Positions 22,055 through 35,049 of a stretch of 64,000 bases of DNA are shown in pieces (position 1 is the stretch's first letter; every line of letters starts with the position of its first letter). Origin of the DNA: Cranoglanis bouderius (taxonomy: Eukaryota > Chordata > Actinopteri > Siluriformes > Cranoglanididae); contig CM042548.1 of assembly GCA_023630585.1 (NCBI GenBank), positions 3,856,027 to 3,920,026 of the forward strand, read 5' to 3'. The notes below the pieces were generated by a model. It was not told the origin of the DNA, searched no databases, and saw only the letters and a program-made list of their open reading frames with translations. Position numbers and translations under genes: made by a program.

Positions 22055-22261
22055 AGCAGTGATTGAAGGAGATTACGCAGAAAGTGCCTGCTCTGGTCTA
22101 TATATAACTGTTCTGAATGAATTGTGAAAGAAACTGTATAATTTATCTGTCAAATCGATCTCCATCACAGAACGACGTGTTTCAGCCCGGTTATAACACA
22201 AAACTGTAACAAATATATTGTTTTAAATGAATGTCATAAAAAAAAAAAAACATGGTATGGA

Positions 22262-22289
22262 GTTGGATTGAGGAAGACCTCAATCCAAC
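22262..22289. repeat. Perfect 12-bp hairpin followed by a T run
   Basis: gttggattgagg, loop aaga, cctcaatccaac, then ttttttttttttttt. It resembles a terminator but is in AT-rich intergenic DNA with no known transcript. Confidence 0.6.
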
Positions 22290-23127
22290 CTTTTTTTTTT
22301 TTTTTTAATGAAAACTGAGAAATGCACGTCACATCTATTTTACAATTTATATACAAAACGCAGAATTCCAAGAAGTTAAAAAGGGTTTATCCTGCAAGTT
22401 TGAAGAAAACGTATGCCATGACCCGGTTAGTGTCCAAGCCTGCTCTGAAGAAAGGTATGTTAATGTTTTTTTTATTTTAACATTAATAATATAAAGTAGC
22501 TTGTGTTACAGGGGGAAAGTCTGTGAAATCTAACGTGTTATGTAGTGTTATGCACATGAATGTAGATGGATCAAAGATCTCCTTTTTGCATCCGAATGCT
22601 GCTCGTTTTAGAGAAAATTCATCTGTGTAGTTATTATATGATACATTTCAAAATGGTTAATATCAGACTATTTATAAAAAATAAAAAATAAAAAAACCTC
22701 AATAAATGTAAAAATGAATTACTGCCTTAATTTCAGAATATTTTAGTTTATTGAAATGTCAAAACTAATATCTTATATACAGCTCTGACCCATCGAGGCA
22801 TGGACTCCACAAGACCTCTGATGGTGTGCTGTGGTATCTGGCACCAAGATGTTAGCAGCAAATCTTTAAAGTCCTTTAAGTTGCGAGGTGGGGCCTCCAT
22901 GGATCGGACTTGTTTGTCCAGCACATCCCACAGATGCTCGAATGGATTGAGATCTGGGGAATTTAGAGGCCGAGTCAACACCTTGAACTCTTTGTCATGT
23001 TCCTCAAACCACTCCTGAACAATTTTTGCAGTGTAGCAGGGCACATTATCCTGCTGATAGAGGCCACTGCCATCAGGGAATACCATTGCCATGGAGGGGT
23101 GTACATGGTCTTAGTCGTGTCAAAACA

Positions 23128-23286
23128 GTACGTGTCTGCACTTATATAGCGCCTTTTAACCTTAGGGGTTCTACAAAGCACTTTACACTGTTTCAGTAGC
23201 AACTTGGGGATCAGTGTCTTACCCAAGGACACTTCGGTATGTGGAGGCACATGGGCCGGGTATCGAACCGCCAACCCTACGATTAG
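23128..23286 (-). mobile_element. SINE-like insertion in the Tc1 relic
   Basis: cttatatagcgccttttaac, aagcactttacactgtttca and gtatcgaaccgccaacccta form a tRNA-like/L2-tail unit that interrupts the transposase reading on both sides. Confidence 0.6.
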
Positions 23287-23399
23287 AATGCCAGGACCCA
23301 AGGTTTCCCAGCAGAACATTGCCCAGAGCATCACACTGCCTCCACCGGCTTGCTTTATTCCCATAGTGCAACCTGGTGCTTCTCTTCCCAAGGTAAGCG

Positions 23400-23401
<2 letters not shown>

Positions 23402-23459
<58 letters not shown>
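23402..23459 (+). repeat. (CA)n microsatellite inside the Tc1 relic
   Basis: About 58 bases of CA separating two parts of the transposase relic. Confidence 0.95.
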
Positions 23460-23461
<2 letters not shown>

Positions 23462-23649
23462 GTCCACATAGTGTAAAAGAAAACGTGATTAGACCAGGCC
23501 ATCAGACCAGGCCACCTTCTTCCATTGCTCCATAGTCCAGTTCTGATGCTTGCATGCCCATTGTAGGCACTTTCGGCAGTGGACAGGGATCAGCATGGGC
23601 ACTCTGACTGGTCTGCAGCTATGCAGCCCCTTACACAGCAAGCTGACAC

Positions 23650-23650
<1 letters not shown>

Positions 23651-23701
<51 letters not shown>
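23651..23701 (+). repeat. (CA)n microsatellite at the end of the Tc1 relic
   Basis: About 50 bases of CA directly after the last recognisable transposase sequence. Confidence 0.95.
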
Positions 23702-23704
<3 letters not shown>

Positions 23705-24204
23705 GTTATCTATAATAAATGTGCTATTTATATATGGTATGTAAATTAATATCTTTCTTTAGAACATTGGTCTGTGTTTGACCTGAAAGGACACATGAGC
23801 AGATACACACACTGCTTCACTGACGCTTTATGGATGTTTGTGTTGGCAAAGAGCCACTTTGCAAGTCAATATGAGTTCAAAGTTCACACACTGGAATGTC
23901 CCGACCCCACTACAGCACAAACATTACTTCACCGGAAAGCTCTCCAGTGGGAACATATGCTAGCTTCCCATATTATAATCTGATCGGGATACAGCTAGCG
24001 AGAACTCGGATACATAAACTCAACATAATTAAATAATTTATTCCAGCCCAGAGTTTCCGGCGCACGCAAACAGCAATCAAGTGCCCTAGATCTGGAAAGA
24101 GAAGTGAACTCACTACAGCCCAAGTGAGATTTGTGAATTCTGTCAAAGGCTAAGGAAAGACCACGAACCAGAAATTTCCTTCTCTCATTTAGGTACGATT
24201 ATTA

Positions 24205-24772
24205 AACCACAGCGCTGTGGAATTCTCGATTCTGATTGGACAGAGGGTGTTGACTAACACAGAGGGTGTTGACTTAACGGCTTACACAGGAATTTGTATG
24301 GTGGACGCTCCACATAATCTAAAAAGACTTTTTTTAAAAATGGATAAAAAGTGGGTTGTTATTTAACAAAGATAAACGTTTATATGGTCATAAGGAGACG
24401 TTTGTGGAAGGAGTCTCCAGTATCAAGAAGTATTCCCTGACAGGAAAGTCTTCAGGACAGAGGAGTTTAAGCTTTTTGCTTGCTGGGGTTTTTGTTGTTG
24501 TTGTTGTTCTTCTTCTTCTCCTCTTTAACTTTTTAAAGAAAAAATTAGAAGTTTGTGAAGGAATGACTGTTTTATAGCTGCTATAACATAACTTGTTTCA
24601 CAGATGTTCCACAACATTAAATGTGACTGTAAATGGATAAAAAAAAAAAAGGTATGACCTGTTGTTCAATAATAAAGAAAAAACCCTTCGGGACATGTCG
24701 TTAGGTCATTGTGTTGTTGGAAAATTGACTTAAAATGAACTTCACTGATTATTTTCCTATAATAGAATGCCC
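24205..24772 (+). mobile_element. Copy B of the taaggaataaa inverted-repeat family
   Basis: Starts cacagcgctgtggaattctc with gattctgattgga. The interior has gtggaaggagtctccagta and gaaggaatgactg. Ends near gattattttcctataataga. Confidence 0.75.
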
Positions 24773-25689
24773 GTGAGCGCACAAACCACAAACCTGGCTG
24801 ATTCACTGACACATCTTGGTCAAATGTAGAATTTGCATCCTTTATGCCTGCAGTCAAAATCGTAGGTAAATTGAACTGAGAGGGAAAGAAGAAACGTGAG
24901 AGAGAGAGAAAGAGAGAGAGAGTATGCAGAGGAGAAGAACGAGGGATAGAAGAAGAAGAAGAAGTAAATCAGTGGAGGACAGCGAGAGCACAAAACCAGA
25001 AAGGGGACGGGAGCCAAAAACAGAAGCGCACACACTGGTCTGTGACCACGCGCTGCACTCTTCCACGCTACTGTGTGTGTTAAACACACTTCGCATGTGG
25101 GTGGCCTCCGAATGCAATCGCTATGGCAACGGTTCTTCCTATATGGGTGCCAGAGCTTTAGATGGCCGACTTGTGCGGTATGCACCTCAAATGTGTGGTT
25201 TGATAAGAGCGCTACTTACTGCACTTGTTTTGCAAGTTGTTTAGCTCAAACGCTTAAAACAAGAAGACTTTTTTTTTTAAACTAGCTTAAAAAATTTTTT
25301 TTTTTAAATCTTCAACACCTTTACAGGACCTTTTACTTGCACATTTTTTATAAAGGAAAAATAGACATTTGCAGCCAAATTTACATATAAAATTCGGTAA
25401 TATAGCGAACAAAAGAAATTTAGGCAACAAGCAACGGCGCCGCACTGTCAAAGTAATCATAATGTGTATACAAGTATATAAAAGTACTTATAATGAGATG
25501 TTTCCATGTCTATGTTTCCAAACATTTAATAAAAATATCGTAAAATCATAGTTTGGGGTTTAATTTTAAATGATTATATATTATAGACTACATTTCAAAT
25601 GAAAGTAAATCATCTTGCATCCGTTACAAGAAAAGATCAAAGTAAAGCCACTGAAGATATTATTACGGACATATACTAGATGTCAAACT

Positions 25690-25950
25690 TATTATAAAGC
25701 AAATAAGGCAGAAATAAGCTTTGCTACCCCGAGTTTGTCCTCTTATAGGTTTATTACCCCTATGTAATAATAAGTGGTACTCGGGAATTCCCTCGACCGC
25801 CAACAAGTCTCGCCCTTTCAGACATTTGGCCTTGACCCTGTTTCGATCAGTCCAAAAATCTAAATCGGTTCATCTGCTGGACGCGATCATAATTCCATAT
25901 AAATCTTACAAACATTGCACAACCGGTTCTTGAGATATTGCATGAAAACA
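25690..25950 (+). mobile_element. Interspersed fish repeat of unknown class
   Basis: tggccttgaccctgtttcga, atcggttcatctgctggacg and aaccggttcttgagatattg recall a repeat seen widely in fish. No coding frame and no visible ends. Confidence 0.45.
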
Positions 25951-26961
25951 TGAAAAGCATAGGCACAATAAATGAAATCTGGCTTAAGTTTAATTAGATA
26001 ATCATTTTGTACCCAGGAAGAAACCTGATATTACAAATGAAACTGCATAAATAATCAGGAAGTGCATCCAATCTGGGTGCCCTCGCACCCTTTGCCACCT
26101 TTTCTCATTGTAAACATCATGGATGGTGATATCTTCAGGTATCTTCTCTTGGAGACACTTGATCAGGAGCCTGCACTTGGTGGGAATTCCACCTTGTTAT
26201 ATACTGTATATTCTTGTTGTACGGCTCGGTTGTGTGTGTGTGCGCCAAAGTGGAGTCCATGCTTCCATACAAACACTAAAGTGTACCTGTTCAGGTGCTT
26301 GCTAGGCAGCGCCTCTGACGTCACTTCGGAATGTCGGACCAAAGCCGCGTTCATTAGTGATCTCCTCCTAAACCAAACATCCAGAATTCCCCCCACCCCA
26401 AAACCCTCTGATAGCTCGTTGTTTCTTATTTGAGAACTGCATTCATGCAACACGTTTAAATCTGCACCAGTCCACTGGGTTGAGATGCTAAACATTCTTC
26501 TCAAGTTTCTTCCAGAGAAATCGAAAAACCCCTCATTCATTTCCTCCACCCATTCCATTCCCTTCCCTTCCCTTCTCCCACCATGAATGTCACCACACCT
26601 TCAAGTCTGAAGGCATGATAATGAAAAATGATGGCCTGTGGCGTTTTAATTCTGCCAAAACAAACAGCCTGTTGGTTTATTTCCTAGAAGGACGCGCAGG
26701 TACGGTAAATTTACAAAAGAAAATGCATCGCGTGTTTTCATTCTTTCGGTTGTCGCACACGCAGGAGGAAACTTTTCCTCCGTTTTTACTCACCCTCAGG
26801 AAAACAGGAGCCGAAATAAGAGAGCAGTCCTATCCGTCAGACATTGGCAGGCTCCATAGTCATTCCCGGAGTCTTCTAAACTTTCCGACTTCCATCGCTA
26901 CACCCAGGCAGGAGACAGGCTGCGCTCATGTTCGACGTAGGCGAACTCGAAGAGGACTTAC

Positions 26962-27019
26962 CGTAAACACCGGTATAGCAGCGGCCCATGTTTTGTTGTC
27001 GCAATCTCGCGCATGCGCG
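26962..27019 (-). promoter_or_regulatory. Candidate non-coding first exon and NRF1-type promoter of PLD2
   Basis: On the minus strand a strong splice donor (ACG followed by GTAAGTCC) sits at 26961/26960. It is directly downstream of a palindromic CGCGCATGCGCG at 27008-27019, which matches the NRF1 consensus. The surrounding 26.75-27.02 kb is richer in CpG than its flanks. The first coding PLD2 exon starts with an acceptor at 12628, so an upstream untranslated exon must exist. This is the best candidate I can see, though it implies a 14-kb first intron. No transcript evidence is available here. Confidence 0.4.
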
Positions 27020-27339
27020 GTAAAACAGTTTTACTCTAACAAATTAGTTGAATTAGATATGCAAAAAAAAAAAAAAATTCATATAGAAAATGTTTTTGGG
27101 AAATAAATTTTTAAAAAAATGACAATTTATTTGTTGCAAGACAACAACAACAACAACAAAATAATAATAAGAAGGGCATGCTACTATTAACAATAATAAT
27201 AATTTCTATCATTATAATAATAGTTATATTTCTATCAATAATAAAGGTGTCAGAAAGAGTTTTTAGAGTGAAAAAACTATTGGCTTCCAAAAGAACCCCT
27301 TGATTTATGGATCTGTAACCATCTTTGGTTGGTACCACA

Positions 27340-27472
27340 TACGGCATTTGGCAGACGCCCTACTCCAAAGCGACTTACATTTTATTTCATTTATACATCT
27401 GAGCAGTTGAGGGTTAAGGTCCTTGCTCAAGGACCCAACAGAGGCAGTGCTTGGGTTTGAACTCATGACCTA
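27340..27472 (+). mobile_element. tRNA-derived SINE-like repeat, copy 2
   Basis: Shares acggcatttggcagacgccc, gcagttgagggttaaggtcc and gggtttgaactcatgacct with copy 1; the 3' end is truncated. Confidence 0.7.
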
Positions 27473-27518
27473 AATAGTTCTTCTATGACATGGCTCAAAA
27501 CTGGAAGTACACCTGATA

Positions 27519-27862
27519 TTATGTAAGGAATAAAACACAACCAGGAGTTACTGTTATAGGAAAATAATCAATGACTGGGCAGTGTGATGTGGCCCAACAC
27601 AAAGCGGAGTCGATTGTACCAATCCGAGGTTGATTATTTTCCGATAACAAACTTTTTTTAGAATGACAATTTGTACTTTTTAAAAAAAAAAAAGTATTTA
27701 ATGTGGACCATCTGTGAAAAAGGTTAGTTCCTGTTATCACTTATGTGACAAAAAAAAAAAAAAAAACCTGCAAATTGCTGAATTCTCAAATCTGGTTGGT
27801 CAGAAGGTGTTGACTCATTTTCTATAACTGCAGCTCTGACAGTAGTTCCATCTGTAAGGTTT
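27519..27862 (-). mobile_element. Copy C of the taaggaataaa inverted-repeat family
   Basis: Starts taaggaataaaacacaacca, with tgttataggaaaataatcaa and an inverted gttgattattttccgataac. A second partial head (attctcaaatctggttggtc) follows near 27780. Confidence 0.7.
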
Positions 27863-28879
27863 ATGTCACGGCGCTAAGTAGCCTCTCTAGGTAATACCGA
27901 AGAGGCTACATCTTCAGAAGCAAATAGGAAATAATGCTTAACAAACATCCAAATGATAACAAAAAGTATTAAAACATGAAGGAAAGAAATTTGAAATAAA
28001 ACACAAAACCAAGCCGGTACACTTCTACAGTCTCATTAAAAAAAAAAAAAAAAAAAGCTATTTAAATAAGAGACAAAATTTGAACAATTTAATCACTGTT
28101 ACTACCGAATATTAAGAGAAATAAATACCTCATCCACAATTGGAGAAGCATTGTAAAAGCTATCACTGTATTTCAAAACACCTTAAGCTTTGTGGAATAC
28201 TTCACAAAAAAAAAACAAAAAACGATTGAACCACACGTTCACGTCCATCAGTTCTGCAAATAATATAAATAAACCAAAGATGACTGCGACTATGTCTGAA
28301 TTCACATATTAAAGAAGCGGTTTGCATTTTTTTTTTTTTTTTAGAGCTCTCTGTTGCCTGTGAGGTAAACTGTAATCGCAATGAAAAATCCTTCCCTAAC
28401 CTCAACTGAACCCCATATTCTCTACTGAAATTACATCTTCCTTGTGAGTTGAAAAACTAAGTGGCTCTGTTCCAGGTGAAGGAGATGGAGGAGCTAATTT
28501 CAGGGCCAGAAAAAATGTAAACAAAATCTTTAAAATAACAAACTAACCAGGGTCCATCGCATGGCAGTACCGTAAATCACTTTTTTTTTCTTTTTTTTTT
28601 GTACCTCTGAACGATGTAATTACTACAGATGTATAAACACTTTTAAACATTACAAACTGCACCTTTAAATGGTTGAGTACTTATTTTGACATACCATTAG
28701 AAGAATGTGGTTTGGGACATAACTGAAGCTTCTGGCCCTGCATGGGTCATGCAGTGTAGAGTGGTTAGTATGCTTTTCTGAATTGGACTCATGCCAAAAC
28801 CTCTAGGATTAGCATAATTAAATGCTAATAAAATGCACATCACATTCTGAATATGTCTAAAACTGTGCTTGTGCTTTCT

Positions 28880-28883
<4 letters not shown>

Positions 28884-28928
<45 letters not shown>
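28884..28928 (+). repeat. (CT)n microsatellite 3' of the receptor gene
   Basis: Pure CT, about 50 bases downstream of the receptor stop codon; it would lie in the 3' UTR as (AG)n. Confidence 0.9.
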
Positions 28929-28932
<4 letters not shown>

Positions 28933-28977
28933 TCTCTTTTTTGTGAGAGACCAGCAGCAGCAGGAACGCCTCACCCT

Positions 28978-31312
28978 TTACTCGGGAACGTATTTTTTAT
29001 TTTCCCCGGAGAAAGGGTACTCTGGAACCTGGTTGAAATGACCCATGAGGAAGATGGCCACCGTTCCGATGGAAAAGAGCAAGATGGCAGCCCAGAAGCA
29101 GACTTTATCGATCATCTTGCCGATCAACACCCAGCTCTCCATCTCCTAAGGACGAGAGCGAAGAAGAGGAATGATAAAAGCACAAGAAATTTTAAAAAAA
29201 AGAAGAAGAAGAAATCAAATAAACACACATACACACACTTACAGAGCCAATGTCGTTCTGTTCCCTTGTGTTTTCTGCAATGAAGTTGCAGGCGTCCACA
29301 CACTCTTTGATCTCTGGTGCTGCTTGCGCCAAACTTTTATATAGGCTGGCCGTGGTGCTCACATCTATAGCGTCCACTAGAGGGAGACAAACACACAACA
29401 CACACGCACATAAACACAAGAAACCCAGCCACTGGCTGTGACGTCAACGAATGTTGACGTTTCCTAATATGGCGGAATCCGTGGAAGTTCTGTTAGCGGT
29501 TGATGCTAAATATAATTATGGTGAAATTTTAGCTGTATATTGCCTCTTTTTAGTCATTTACAAACACATCTGAGGGAAATGTTCCTATTCCAGACCGTTT
29601 TGCATTGTTTCTGCTGTAACATTGCCTTTACTTTATCTATATAAATAAATAAATCACTGACAGGTCATTTGTCTGTAAGGTCTAATCATCTGTCTGTCTG
29701 TCTGGCTGTTCTGTGTTTCTGTCAGTCAGCTAGTTTGTCTTTATATCTGTCTGTCTTTCTCTGTGTCTGTTTGTCTGTCACCTGTCCATCTGTTATTCAT
29801 CCACCTGTCTGTCTTTCTGTTTATCAAGCTGTCACTCTGTATCTGTCATCTGTCTGCCTATCATCCATTTTTCTGTCTATCATCCATCAGTCTCTCTGTT
29901 GTCCCATTTGTCTGTCTTTCTATCATCTGTCTGTTCATCTATTGTCTGCCTGTCTGTTATTCATCTGTCTCTCTCTTTATCATTTATCCATCTGTCTGTC
30001 TATCTGTTTGTCTATCATCATCCATCTGTCTGTCTATTATTCATCTGTGTCTCTGTCTTTCTTATCTATCTGTCTGTCCATCTATTGTCTGTCTGTCTAT
30101 CATCCATCCATCTGTTTGTCTGTCTGCCTTTATATATGTCTGTCTGTCCAGCTATCATCCATCCGTCCTTCTGTCATTCTTCTGTCTGTAAGTCAATCAG
30201 TCAGTCTGTCTGTCTATCATCATGAACTGAGTAGACGGGGTGTGTACCAAATGATCGCGTGAGTCCATGTCTCTCTCTCTGCTTGTCGAACATCATCTCG
30301 CTCCTCGGGTGCTTCAGCACGTACTCCTCTGCCCGCTGCATCAGGCCAAATGAGCTGCGTCTCCTCTCCCTTACTCCATCCATCCCTCCAGCTTCCTCTC
30401 CCTCGTCCACCAGAGGGGTCATACCCAGGAACCGAGGGATCACCTCCAGGAAAATCTGACAAATAAATGACAAAGACATTGCTTAAAAGATCAGCAACAT
30501 ATTGTAGTATTGCATCATACACATATACTGTACATATTGTTACATACATGTTCATAAATAACACATCAACTAAGACATATAGTTCGGACGTACGTGTTTG
30601 ATTTTGCGAGGCATGGCGTGTGTGCTTGGGGTCCGGCAGGAGTAGTTGAGAACAATGATGCAGTTTGTGACGATGAGTGTAGTGACGGACATGACGAAGA
30701 TCAGGTACCTGAGAGGATGATTCCAAACTTTTAACCAGCACAGAAATTAAGCACAGCCCATAACTGTTTTGGGGGGAAAAAAACATTTCATATTGATGCA
30801 CCATGCTAAACAAAAGGGCTAAAGGAAACACAATATTCACACACGGAGACTCACTTTCCGATAAGAGGTACAGAGAGAGACGTTTCTGGAATCTTCTGAG
30901 CGATCAGAAAGAGGAAGACAGTCTGAGCCAGGAGGACGGAGATGGACACAGTTATTTTCTGTCCTCCCGCTAGAAGAGAAAGTCAGGGAGAAAGAAAGAA
31001 AGAAGGAAAGAAAAATAAAACCAACCAAAAACAAATAAATAAATAAATAGAAAAAGGAGACAGGAAGGAAAAAAATATGTGTAAGAGAAAGAAAGAAAAA
31101 AAGAAATACAAAGTAATGTAGAGATACGATTAAATCAAAAAGGAAAAAATGAAGAACGAAAAGTAAACTCAAGAAGGAAAAAAATAAAGAACAACCAATG
31201 AACCAGTGACAAAGAAAGAAAGAAAGAAAAATTAAAGCAAGAAGAAAAATGAAAGGAGCAATGACAAAGAAAAAAAGAAAATCTTAAATAAGTATTTAAG
31301 ACACACACACCC

Positions 31313-31380
<68 letters not shown>

Positions 31381-33314
31381 CCTTAGCGGGCATGAAGTAG
31401 GCCAGTACGACGAGTGAGGAGATAAGCGAGCAGGGCAGGATGATGTTGATGATGTAGAAGAGGGGTTTCCTCTGGATAATGAGGTTGAAATAGACCTCCT
31501 GGTACTCCAGGTCATCCGGGGAATAGCGTGGGTTGGTAAGTTTGCGTGCCGGCCGATGCTTGATAGCCCACTCACCGTTTTCTGCACAGACACACGATTG
31601 GCTGAGGTCTAGTTGGTGTAAATATGCGATTGGACAGATATCTGCTTATCTAGAACAGTTTTAGTTCTCCAGGACATTTGAATAAGTAGGGATGTTCGTG
31701 TTACCAGTGAAGGCCTCAGGGTCAATATCCACCCACTCAATGGGCTTGTTGGTTGTGCTATTGATGGCCAAGATCATGTTGATCTCGTTAGCGCTGTATG
31801 TCTGAGACCTATCAAATACAGCCAAGAAATGAAAAATCAATACGTTCAATACAAAATCAAATATTCTGTTGATTGTTTATTTGTCATTTGTCTTCACTTC
31901 TAATGTGTTGATTGAGATGTAGGGCTGAAATGGTAGAAACATTGACAGTCTAATAACCATACAATAGAATTTTCCAGTTTTCCAGATACCAAAAAAATAT
32001 GCTTTCAACTATTTTTCAAATGCAAACTGCTAGAAGATTTAACTTATTAACATTAACTTTTAAGCAATGTTGAATATTTAATTCTGATTGATCCAAAGAT
32101 GTTGAGTAAATTTCTATAACAGCAGCTCGGACAGTAGTTCTGACTACAAGGTAAATCACACGGACATTTGATATAAATGTTAAAAAAAAATAATACATGA
32201 GCAAATGTTTATATGGTGACGTTTTCCATAAGGAGGCTTCTACATAATCTCTTTGGAAGGAGTCTGCAGTGTCAGCGCTTTGCAACAGTCAGAGGTAAAG
32301 CTGCAACATTACGTTTCCCAGTCAGAGTAAAGTGACTTTGCGTTTTTGTGGTTTCTTGGTAACAACACGCAATGCATTTTCTGTCTTTTTAACTTCAAGA
32401 GAGAGAAAAGACAGGCTGATGAAGGAATGACTGTTTGTGAGGGAACAGCGTAAGTGATGACAGGAACTAAATTGTTTCATTTACATTCACAACATTAACT
32501 GTGCATAAATAAATGGATAAAAAGTATGACCTGTCATGTCATTAATAAAAACATGTAATTGTTGGCAGATTACTATGGTATAAAAGGAATAAAACACTTA
32601 AGGCAGGTCATAAAAGACCTAAAAGACATAAGACATTCTGTTTTCGGAAAATAATCAGCTTTGGTGTGGTAACTCTGCTTCATCACACAACCCTGTCATT
32701 GATTATTTTCCTACAACAGCTCAATGGAAATGTTTTATTCCTTACCTGTTAATCACCCATGTGCTCCGATCACAGGTAAAGGTAATATTTAAATACATAG
32801 TCAACACTTTTGGCAGAAATTAGCTGGTTTTGAAACTCAGAAATAAAACAAATACAGCCCCGCCCCCAATCCAGTGCTCCCTCCGAAGCCACGCTCCTCC
32901 AAACAATCATGTGCGACAATTTGGCAAGAACCCCTGAATGCTAGTGTGAAATGAGAAAAACTTTCTAGATTAACATGCAAATATAGATGTTTTCCTGTCC
33001 TGATTGGTATGATGTGGTTAGCCCACATGATTCTAGGTAGATATTTTATTACCAGTCGCCAGAATGTGAAGGGAAACTGGGTAAATATTACAAAGTGTTC
33101 TAAAAATTGGTACATTCTAAAATACATGTTGCGTTACTGTGCCTACCTGAAGACCAGAGTGCAGTTTTGCCAGTCGAATGGGAAGTAGGTGATCTCTATA
33201 GCGCAGGTGCTGCGGTAGATGGCTGGGGGCAACCAGTACATTGAGCCATCATGATAGATTAGCACATTAGCATAGTATGCTACATCAAATTTCCCATCAA
33301 TGCTACAGAGAAAA

Positions 33315-33379
<65 letters not shown>

Positions 33380-34995
33380 GAAAAGATTCAACATTAAAAC
33401 TTTTATTGTCAGGCTATTTTTCTGGTAGACTAAAAGGGCACATTTGATGAAGGAATCAGACGACGGTCTTACTTGTTCTCCAGTACTATATCTGGCCGCC
33501 ACACAGTGGTGCAGGGTACACGGAGAATGCTGATTTCGTAGTACTCCGAGATGTTCCATGTCAGGCGATAGTCATTCCATTGCTGAAGCCGGGAGAGTTG
33601 GATAAAAAAGCGATATATAAAAATAACATGAAATCTTACAACGAAAAGATGAAATTCGAAAAGCCAGACGTTAGGATAAATCAAGAGTTTTAAAGTAAAA
33701 TAGCCATTACAGAGTTAAAGTAGATATTACAGAGGATTACTGCTTAAGAAACAGTATAAATATTGGTTTCCATGGTTTCCACACATTCTTAATTGAGTAA
33801 CAGATCCAGGACATTAGCTTATAATTAATTTAATTGCATATTAAAGGTATACACATTCCTTTATTATTATTTTTTAAAAACATTTCTGAGAGGAGAATGA
33901 AACACCTGTTATTCTTTCAATAAACACCAAAGCAAAACTTTTTATTTATTTATTTTTTTTTGGAATGCGTTCATGAATTCTTGAAGCAAAATTAGTTGTA
34001 AATGATGCGCTGTAGTATGCATCCTTTTAGAGATTGGAATACTTTTTTAAGAATTTGTGGTTAGTCCCCCAGTGTTCGGGACTAGCCCAAAACACCGGCC
34101 TGATTACTCACTATCTCAATCCATACATTGGTGGTCAGCGTCTCCTCTTTCTCGTTCTGTTGAATATCGTGGGATATGTGAAGCAAAACAAATATGAATG
34201 AATTATAAATGATATTAAAAACCAACAACATTTACAACAGCTTGATTTGTTTTTTGTTTTCGACGCATTCTGGAAGCTGTCAATAAAAGCAAAGAATGTA
34301 CAACAATTTCTAACCAATCACGACAATAGTGCCTGTTAATCAATTTTCCTAATATTTTCAGAAAGCCTTCCATTGTCACTAGCATTGTTTGGGTGCATGT
34401 TCTTAAATGGAAAGCTGTATTTACTTGGTATTTACATTTATATTTATGGCATTGGCAGATGTCCTTATCAAGAGCAACTTACATTTATCCCATTTATACA
34501 TCTGAGCAGTTGACGGGTAAGGGCCTTACTCAAGAGCCCAACAGTGGCGGCTTGGCAGTGCAGTTCAGTGTTTGAACTCATGACCTTCGCAATCAGTAGT
34601 CCAACATCTTAACCACTGAGCTACCAATGCCACTCAGGAATTTGAGCCAACACCCAGTAAAACTGCAGACTATACCGTTAATTACTGCAAAATGTGTGGT
34701 TTATTAATTTACAGATGATTTATAGATGTAGTGTATGAATTGTGAAGCGAATGTGACAGCAGCCATCTTGTTAATGTATAACACATTGTCTATTTATTAT
34801 GAATTTGGTATTATTAATGTGAAGAATAGATAATGGATATTTGGTGGTTACCAGGGAGATGAGGTTGGTGAGGGTGAGTTTGACCTGAACGTCCACCTTG
34901 TCTTCTGGGTGCCTCGCTGGCCGGATGTTCTTATTGTAGTTCTTAAAAATATGTGCTATGAGCTGAGACTCTTCATTTCCACTGACTGGAGACAG

Positions 34996-35049
<54 letters not shown>

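Larger units (their letters stand above)
22740..23645 (-). pseudogene. Tc1-like transposase relic broken by microsatellites and a SINE-like insertion
   Basis: The C-terminal part reads cleanly at 23092-22748. It contains YQQDNVPCYTAKIVQEWF and LNSPDLNPFEHLWDVL, which carry the second Asp and final Glu of a DD34E catalytic triad. Upstream pieces of the same gene continue at 23286-23400 and 23460-23640. They are separated by two (CA)n tracts and by an inserted repeat at 23128-23286. It belongs to a different Tc1 family from the copy at 55 kb. Confidence 0.85.
27020..28977. other. Intergenic between PLD2 and the receptor gene
   Basis: Holds SINE copy 2, inverted-repeat copy C, an (AAC/AAT)-rich patch near 27.15-27.24 kb and a lone MITE end at 28653. 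No coding sequence is seen. The receptor 3' UTR occupies an unknown part at the right. Confidence 0.6.

Noticed and set aside
26615..27106. 163-codon plus-strand frame
   Set aside because: No domain, no recognised similarity, no upstream promoter; it overlaps the likely PLD2 promoter and ends in poly-Lys from an A run.
29669..30262. 197-codon plus-strand frame rich in Ser, Cys and Leu
   Set aside because: It is translation of the TCTG/TCTA tetranucleotide tract in receptor intron 10; all three frames are open for the same reason.
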